64,000 nucleotides of DNA, from the NCBI GenBank assembly GCA_951230915.1, contig OX579636.1:9067001-9131000 (forward strand). The letters are read 5' to 3'. The position numbers and the translations under genes are program-made. Below the pieces are notes generated by a model that was not told the origin of the DNA, made no database searches, and saw only the letters and a list, made by a program, of their open reading frames with translations. Every line of letters starts with the position of its first letter. Within the stretch, counting starts at the first letter, position 1. The DNA comes from Antitrichia curtipendula. Taxonomy: Eukaryota; Streptophyta; Bryopsida; Hypnales; Leucodontaceae. Below, in pieces: positions 57,416 to 64,000 of this stretch.

Positions 57416-57925
57416 CTAATACATATTCAAATCATTCTGCAAGAGTTCGTTGTCCAGGTCCTCCATCTGCATCGCTAGATATTCTATAAGGTGCGGTTTC
57501 GCCTCGGACGGGATGATAATGGTCTCTTCTGTTTGCACACCATACAACGTAATGTTCGAATGTAAAACGTGACCACCTCTATCTCGACGTGGAACATCCA
57601 TCCAATAATATATAACGGCTTTCTTCTCAATCCATGTGAACCTCTCACCAGACGGTTCCCATGTAGATTCAATGCAGTTCCGATACCTCACTCTGTTACC
57701 ACCTGCTTCACCTTCTGCTCCAGCTCTCATTGTAGGCCAATACCACAAAATCTTCATCTTTGATGCCCATGTCCTCTGACCAAATTCGAGCACCTTCCCT
57801 ATGAAAAAAGGTACCCCTTCTCTTACTTCCGTTAGCTCAACTGTAAGAGCTACATATTGACCCACAATAATATCGTTATCCGGATTGAATGGCGGAAATG
57901 CATCTTCGTTTGCATCTTGTGTTAC
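57416..57925 (-). pseudogene. Transposase-like protein, C-terminal BAH/SH3-like tail
   Basis: It is in the same frame as the preceding segment, beyond the TAA. It encodes GQYVALTVELTEVREG, then PFFIGKVLEFG, a KILWYWP strand, and a Trp-rich end (FTWIEKKAVIYYW). This resembles the small beta-barrel (BAH/SH3-like) tail often seen on DUF7869 proteins, which may help in chromatin binding. The last 35 residues are acidic. Confidence 0.5.
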
Positions 57926-58680
57926 TTATGGTAAAACTGCATTTCTTCTGCTTCTCCTCCTCCCTCTAGTCACTCTCCGTGATGCTTGTTGTGCGGGTCT
58001 GTCTCTGCGGGGTCCAAAGTAACCCCTCCTCTCAGGATTTGGCATGGTTGCCAGAATGACGTCCGCGGCTGCACTCTCCACTTCTGTTCCATTTGCATTG
58101 TCTGTTCCATTTGAAACTGTATCTTCTTCTTGCACATTCGATGCAGTACCACCAATCTCATTTCGGTTCACAACATCGCTCGGCCAAAACGGTAAATCAC
58201 GGAAGCCTTCTCTACTTCGTCCTGGAAAATCCTTCAAATACTCCTTGAATTGATTTGTTTCATCCACTACTTCCATGTCCCTGATGCGGTTGTTCCCTCT
58301 CAACACCATCTTCTCCTTGTATGCAACAAAATCGTTCAATGCTTTCAATTCTCTCTGATCAGCAGCAAAGACCTGTGCAAGGTCCGATTTTTCTACTACG
58401 CTTGGTAATGAACTCAAACATGAATGTCCTCCTGCTGGGCCCCATTCATCTGAGCAAAAAAGTTTGTGTTGCACGCGGACCAAACCATTCTCCACGTAAA
58501 ACCTCATATGGTGCGGGAATGTTATGCCCGTCAACTGCTCTCCCCCTCTTAACAAATGAGGTGTGATAAATGCCTTCCAATCGCGGATGTGCTCAAGCTT
58601 GCGAGCACTCACAAAAGACTCCGTATACGATGTCCCTTTTTCCACTAGTTTCAACATCTCCTCCGGTGTATCTATATCTT
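57926..58680 (-). pseudogene. Transposase-like protein, segment after frameshift
   Basis: The previous frame ends ...SNVLKRK and the -1 frame continues DIDTPEEMLKLVEKG, so a shift of one base near 58676-58684 separates them. The local sequence GAGAAAGATATAG is not a canonical slippery heptamer. The segment has a globular part to about 58330, then a charged, low-complexity part with an Arg-rich end (GRRRSRRN), and stops at TAA. The ATG at 58655-58657 is internal to the conserved run and probably not a true start. Confidence 0.55.
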
Positions 58681-60300
58681 TCTCTTCAATACATTGGAAA
58701 TGACACTGAACCTCTGATCGATGTCCTCATGGGTGTGGCCCACTATCAAAAAGCAAAGGTGCACCTCTTTGAAGAAACCCAAACCAACCAATGCAGCGCA
58801 CATGGCAAATATGTAAATGTTCTTGTTTTCTCTGGTGGTGTTATCCGCTTGAATTCTCAACGTCGGTGGCAAACATCCCTTCCTTCGCTTGACGTCACAT
58901 ATTACATTCATCACTGATGTTATGACTTGATTGCTATCGTGCTTGTGATGAGCATCTATCCACACATCTGCATACAAACCGATCCCGTGCACAAGTACAC
59001 CACACAAATGAGTCTTCACGAATCGAGATTTGATGTTCTTCACGGTTTGCTTCATCTTCGGTATCATGGTTGTATTTTGATCCATACCATCCACAATCAA
59101 GCACATAAAAAAATCCGGAGTGATCATTGCTGATCTCTTGAATATCCAATAATCTCGCCTCTCCTCCATCTGATATTGGATGTGCAACATGTACAACTCT
59201 TTTATCTTCACCTTCGCTAGTGCATTTGTCGTGGATTCCATTCCACACTTGTACTCCCAACAGTGATAGCACTTGGAGAATCTAGAGAACGGTGGAATTT
59301 GGACGTGTGGGAACTCCTTCCGCCAAAGTCGATGGAACGAGCTCAGAGACAATTCCGATCCGTCCACTAATTTCTTCACTTCTTCATTCACATAACGGAA
59401 AACATCCAGCTTGCTCGTATTCATTGGCAAGAGAATAAAAGGTAACACTGCATTGTCTGTTTTTCTGCGTACTGATCGATGCGGTTGTTGACATCCAGCT
59501 TCATTTACGAAAACGTCAAGGCTTTCTCTAGCTGCTGACATTTTCGCACTTTCTCTTCCTTTACAAGTATTTCCATGAACGGCTGCCACTCTGCCGTATA
59601 CAGCGTGTGCTGTCTTCAATTGTTTCAAACGCCTCTGAGAATAACCCAACGCTGCGGCGTAACATGCATTACAAACAACTGCACCGTCTAATTTTGTCAC
59701 GTACTTGCCTCTTATGGAGCCATCGGTGCGAGTATAGAAGGCATTCAGCATTTGCATTATCCAGGTTGCACGCGCTTCGTACTTTTGCCCCCATGCCATA
59801 TACCGCTGATCCAATATGTACTTGGCATCTACATCACGCAAGCAAATCCGTTTACATGCTCCTTTCTCCTTTGCGCACATAACACTATCGAGGATAACTT
59901 TATGACTTGCTGACTCCCCCCTTTCTCTAGGGCTTCTCACTCGAGCCCTTCGATTTTCCATTGAATAACTCCTCCTCTGAGTATGCGGCGCTAATCCTCT
60001 TCCTTTGTTGAAATTTGCAGTGCTACCTATGGAACCTTGCGTATGATCAAAACTTCTCTCTGGTGTGTTTCTTCCACCAGTACTCGGCGATGTCATCTGT
60101 GAAGTGCTCGGGATGTCCTCTGCGTCATTAAAATCAAATTGAGGTGCATTGACCGGGGGAAAAAAAAAATTATTTCCCTCTCCTGAAGTCCTGCTTGTTG
60201 TTCTCACTTCTGCGGGACTTGGCCAACGAACAAAAGCACGACGCCATCGTATGACTTTCTCTACACAATCTCCCACATACTCCCCTACCAATTCACCAAT
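58672..60300 (-). pseudogene. Transposase-like protein, DUF7869-like core
   Basis: The frame continues from the N-terminal piece and ends at a TAG just after a KRK motif. In order it holds a linker rich in Ser, Thr and Arg; KLDGAVVCNACYAAALGYSQ, the conserved 'C--C' and 'LG-S--R' block; a CYHCWEYKC cysteine cluster, perhaps metal-binding; and three acidic motifs spaced like an integrase-type catalytic core. These are LIVDGMDQ (59074-59097), QADNTTREN (about 58824-58851) and GHTHEDID (58717-58740). The acidic residues are all present, so the core itself is not obviously dead. It has no ATG of its own near the TGA. Confidence 0.65.
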
Positions 60301-60630
60301 TCATTCTGTTTGTCGCACAACATGTGCAATACGAATCGCAATTTCAAAAGGGCGTAATTTCACAGAGTGGAGTTCATCACCGCATGTCAAGCTAGAATCC
60401 ACCATGCCAAATGCCACCACACAACCATCATTTCCAATAAGTTTAACCATGCCATCGGTAGATTGCGGTTGCCTAGCAACAATTGCATTGTCTTCCTCTT
60501 GGAATAGTGTGACTCGCACCACACGTGCCAATCTTTGCCCTACAGTTCTTCGCTCTGTGGAAACCACCGTTGCTCCAGTTGCATTAAATATCACCGGACT
60601 TCCAAACGCTTCTGCTGCCATTTTCTTCAA
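60301..60630 (-). pseudogene. Transposase-like protein, N-terminal segment
   Basis: It encodes 109 residues from an ATG, then a TGA in the same frame as the core segment. The end of this piece (GCVVAFG, then HSVKL and IAIRIAHVV) plus the first residues after the stop (IGELVGEYV, then FVRWP) recall the pattern of DUF8039, a domain found in plant CACTA-like transposon proteins. This is inference from residue pattern, and the stop falls inside the domain. The start is the first ATG of the frame. Confidence 0.5.
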
Positions 60631-62554
60631 TTATTGCTTCTTTATGAGTACCGTTCTTGATACATAACTTTGTGAATAGACTTTCTTGGGAAACCAGAGA
60701 CCTGCACGCCGCATAGCAATTGCAAAAACCAACATTAAAAACCTACTCCTATTTTCTTCAAATAACTACAAATCGTTAACATAAAACCATACAAAATAGT
60801 ACAAACTCCTTTGAGTTCCCCAGTCTTTTCATTCCATTGTATGCGCAACAATCCTTTGATATTTCCTTCTCTTACTACTGTGTGCCAAAAAAATAAGAAA
60901 AAGGTCCACTGTTAAAAAAAAAAAATAATAGAGAAGGAAACAAAAAACAACAACTACTGCCATCCTTGGTACATAACATTACAACAAACATAAGCAATTT
61001 TGTTCTACTCTTCTTCACTTATATTGCTTGAACTACGCTAAACACATATAGTAGACAATAGAATTTCAACAACCATTGCATATTGCATCTGCAACTTCCG
61101 CTGTATGAAGACTACTTAATTTAACTAATCATTTTGTCCACCTCTATGACCTTCAAAATGCTAGTACACTACACAGAATGACTACAAAAATAACATCCTT
61201 TATGAATTTTTTATTCCCTCTTCAACAGTATAGTGATAACTAAAATGAAGTACTTCAAATTGGCAGCTGTTTACTTCCTTAAATAATCATTTGTACACAC
61301 ACAGAGTCACAAACTGACAAAATTAAAAGAATAACATTTTGTACTACGCTAGACACAATTGGAAACAGTGCAAACGCTCAATACTCTTTTACATTTAATT
61401 ATGCAAAAGTTCTCCCATTGTTGTCTATTCATGTGAATTGCTAATTTTTAAATGCAAAATGCCTTTCCGAAGACTCTTTGGATTGTAAATATCACGAGCA
61501 AAAATAAAACTATGCAATGAAAAAAATTTCAAAAATAACCTTTCATATCTGGTACAATACAAATCCTCTTGTCATATGTTTTACAGTACACATTAATTAC
61601 ATCAAAATTCACTTCCTTCCTGCAGTGAAATTTTGCTACACATATTTCATAGATATAACATTGTTGAAGTGAAAATCATATGGCATCTCTCAATCCTTTC
61701 TTTCAACTTGAATGCTAACATTGAGGTCTTCCAAAGCACTAAAACTTTGTAGTGTTTACATAATAAAACATAACAATCACATACCTGAAATATTTCTAAA
61801 CAAACATTCAATGACTACCGCATATGAAATATCAATGCCATTTCCCCTATATCAACCACATTTCTTGCTCTTCTCTGACGGTTTCAAGAAACTCCCAAAA
61901 CTGAAAATTTGAGCGTAGGGTAGTTGCAAGAAACACCTGCCATTTTATGGCCAAAAGGGTCGTGGTACTAGAGTACTATGAAGGACAAACGATAATCTTT
62001 TTGAAATTAAGAGAAACTGTCACTATTTCTTCTGATGCATTGTTTACATAGTACTACCACTTTATCCCACGCTACTGCACCCTCTATTAATGGTACTCTT
62101 TCTTTTCATTCTATGTGGCCATTATAATCATAAGAATGCCTTCCCATGTAGTTGTACCCTATTCCACCCCCCAGTGCGTTTAAAAATGTTGAAAGATTCC
62201 CATGTTCAAATGCTATTAACTGCAATTTTTGTCAAAGATCTTGAAACTACAATTTAACTCTTAAAAATGTCTAATAGTTCCAATATATGCTTCATCTTTA
62301 TCCATGGCTCTGATGCTCAAAGAAAATGACCAAAAGGCCTTACACTGAAATTTGATTCTAATTCGAAAAAAATTGAAAATCATAAATTGGTTGTAAGTTA
62401 CGATTTAATAATACACTCTGACAATCATTCCAATTTCTCGAGTTGCACTGATCACAGGTTGGTTTTGTGTAGGTTTAACTAATCTTGTATGGTTTCCAAA
62501 GACTCTACATGTCATCCATAAATTGTTAACCAACTAGACAAATCAACAATGCCA
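60631..62554. other. 5' flank of the transposase-like locus and intergenic
   Basis: AT-rich with no gene. An A run lies near 60916-60930. No terminal inverted repeat matching the 57.0-57.4 kb side was seen by eye. Confidence 0.3.
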
Positions 62555-62649
62555 TCAAAAAGGGAAGACATTTTCTAGTAACTCAACTATTAGTTGTAGC
62601 AATTTCGGTCTACACTCTCTACTAATGACACTACCACACTCTATCTTGC

Positions 62650-63075
62650 GACTAGGGTGAATTGCCCCCCTCGTTGCCTTGTTGTGGCAAACTTTGTAAT
62701 TTTTTATTTGTGACACATCATAAAATTTGGAATATTTGATTTCATTTTCACAATTAAAGGCCCGAGAGTAGCAAGTAGAGGTGAAGAAATACCAAAAAAC
62801 ATGATACAAAGTAGAGGGCAATTTCTGTAAACTATCAGGGCTCGGGGGAATCACGGCTATAATGAATGGACCCCCTCTATGACCCACACAAGCAAACAAA
62901 TTTTTTTTGGAATGCAGTACATCATAAAGCTTTGAAATTCTAAATTGATATTGGCAATCAAAGGCCCCATATTCGCGAGAAGAGGAAACGAAATAGAAAA
63001 GATCATGGCAACAAGTAGGGGGCAATTTCTCTAAATTATCCTTACTTGGGGCAATGAGATAGTCCATTCTCCCTT
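62650..63075 (+). repeat. Tandem pair of a 204-bp repeat
   Basis: Two diverged head-to-tail units, about 62650-62855 and 62856-63075, offset by 204 bases. Both contain AAAGGCCC and GGGCAATTTCT words. The left edge (GGTGAATTGCCCCCCTCG) resembles the family C end, so this may be a related element. On the - strand a 190-codon frame (62555-63127) runs through both units as two 68-residue repeats (DNLEKLP / DSLQKLP, ISKLYDV / YSKFYDV), but no protein family is recognised and it is not called as a gene. Confidence 0.55.
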
Positions 63076-64000
63076 CTCCCTTCTCCCTTGCCAAAGCAAG
63101 GATGATTGACATTGTTATTTCTCCCATGGACCCAACTAAGGTAGTTTGCTCTAAAAGCGCCCATCTTCTTGAAATCGACCCTACTTTTAGGTGAAGAATG
63201 GAGATGGGGTGATCCTTAAATGGACCAGTTTAGCAATTGAATGTATTGAGGAAAAAATATTTTTCTATTGCAAGAGCCAATCATTGTCTTTGATTTCTGC
63301 ACATCTCTTTACAAGTTGCAAGTGGACAGATTTTGGAAGACCTATGGTCACAAATAGGTGCCTCTGTCCTGAATCTTTGAAAATTCATAAGAAATTTTAA
63401 AAATGCTTGGAAAAATACAAAACCACTTTTGTTAGGTACAACGTCCATTTTTCTGGTAAATGAAAAATGATCTAAGAATATTTTTGTCCACTAAAGCTTG
63501 TGAAAAAGGCGGATCAGCCCTTAAATGGTCACTTGAAGAGCATATTGCCTTACTGTAAAAAATTAAAGCTAATACTGTGGATTTTGTGCCACGTTTTATG
63601 GTATTCATAGGCTGGAATATGCAAATTTGGGACTCATGATTGCAAATACGAATTTATAATTTCCCAATCTACCCTTGTGCATCAAAAGGATGTCACATCC
63701 AGATGAGTCATTCAAGCTGTCACAGTGTAAGCATCTATCACTGTCTTAGCCGTCGGATGCAGTGCTACACTTCGAAGCCTGCGGTCGCGGTTAACGGCTA
63801 CTCTCTCACATAGGAGAGCTGCGGCGACCAAACCCTACGCAGCACTCTTCCAGTATTGCAGAGCGGAACTACTACTCTATCGTTGCAGCAAAATTCGAAT
63901 TGCCAATTAGTGTTTGCGACATCGCTGAGGAGGTGCAACGAAGGCGCTACAGAGGGCGAGGCTGCAGCTCGAAATTTCACTTCCGCTCGGCCGGTGCTCT
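63076..64000. other. Window end; possible gene edge after 63700
   Basis: GC content rises in the last 250 bases. A short - strand frame (63798-63980) begins with an ATG and an Ala/Ser/Pro-rich N terminus, which could be the start of a targeted protein or chance. Too little is present to call a gene. Confidence 0.25.

Larger units (their letters stand above)
57416..60630 (-). mobile_element. Degenerate DUF7869-type transposon gene
   Basis: Four consecutive - strand segments read as one long protein of roughly 1,060 residues, broken by an in-frame TGA (60301-60303), a frameshift near 58680 and an in-frame TAA (57926-57928). The order is a DUF8039-like region, a Ser/Arg-rich linker, a Cys-containing region, an RNase H-like DUF7869-like core, a charged linker, and a BAH/SH3-like tail. 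Proteins of this type occur as multicopy, transposon-like genes in many eukaryotes. The element's ends were not found. The few breaks in a long conserved frame suggest recent inactivation or, less likely, sequencing errors. Confidence 0.65.

Noticed and set aside
58934..59272. Alternative frame inside the transposase core
   Set aside because: It overlaps the conserved acidic-motif frame and has no motif of its own.

Overview
This is nuclear DNA of a land plant. The two best-conserved genes, a VQ-motif protein and a GIL1/IRKI-type (DUF641-like) coiled-coil protein, belong to plant-specific families. One has a clear GT-AG intron, and the surroundings are AT-rich and full of small transposons. 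A spliced VQ gene, and what looks like a small DUF7748-type gene, point more to a non-seed plant (moss, liverwort, lycophyte or fern) than to a flowering plant, but this is inference and the species cannot be named.

Protein-coding content is sparse. Three host genes are supported: a two-exon VQ gene (19501-20851, + strand), a 120-residue single-exon protein with a TATA box (41754-42116, - strand), and an 829-residue single-exon coiled-coil protein (47020-49509, - strand). A fourth locus (57416-60630, - strand) is a broken transposase-like gene. It has a DUF7869-like core, an N-terminal part resembling DUF8039, and a BAH/SH3-like tail, and is interrupted by two in-frame stops and one frameshift. 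Smaller coding-like scraps lie at 5995-6379 and 30533-30730.

Most of the rest is non-autonomous DNA transposons, recognised here by terminal repeats and target-site duplications. They comprise: (P) a large, diverse set flanked by TTAA with ends CCCCTAAAG, the piggyBac pattern, eight copies with both ends intact plus decayed ones; (B) a 550-570 bp family, one copy of which is inserted inside (C), a 236 bp family with an exact 8-bp duplication; a CACTA-type foldback element; (F) two PIF/Harbinger-type elements with TTA duplications; (D) two copies of an odd double-hairpin unit; and repeats E, G and H.

The most unusual locus is 31941-33005. Six tandem units each form a 30-bp, two-armed hairpin. 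One arm holds a 24-nt sequence identical in all six units, while loops and spacers diverge, and base changes in the other arm mostly keep pairing. This looks like a clustered microRNA or other small-RNA precursor gene.

No rRNA, tRNA or CRISPR array was recognised. Long AT-rich stretches with no identifiable content are listed as such.
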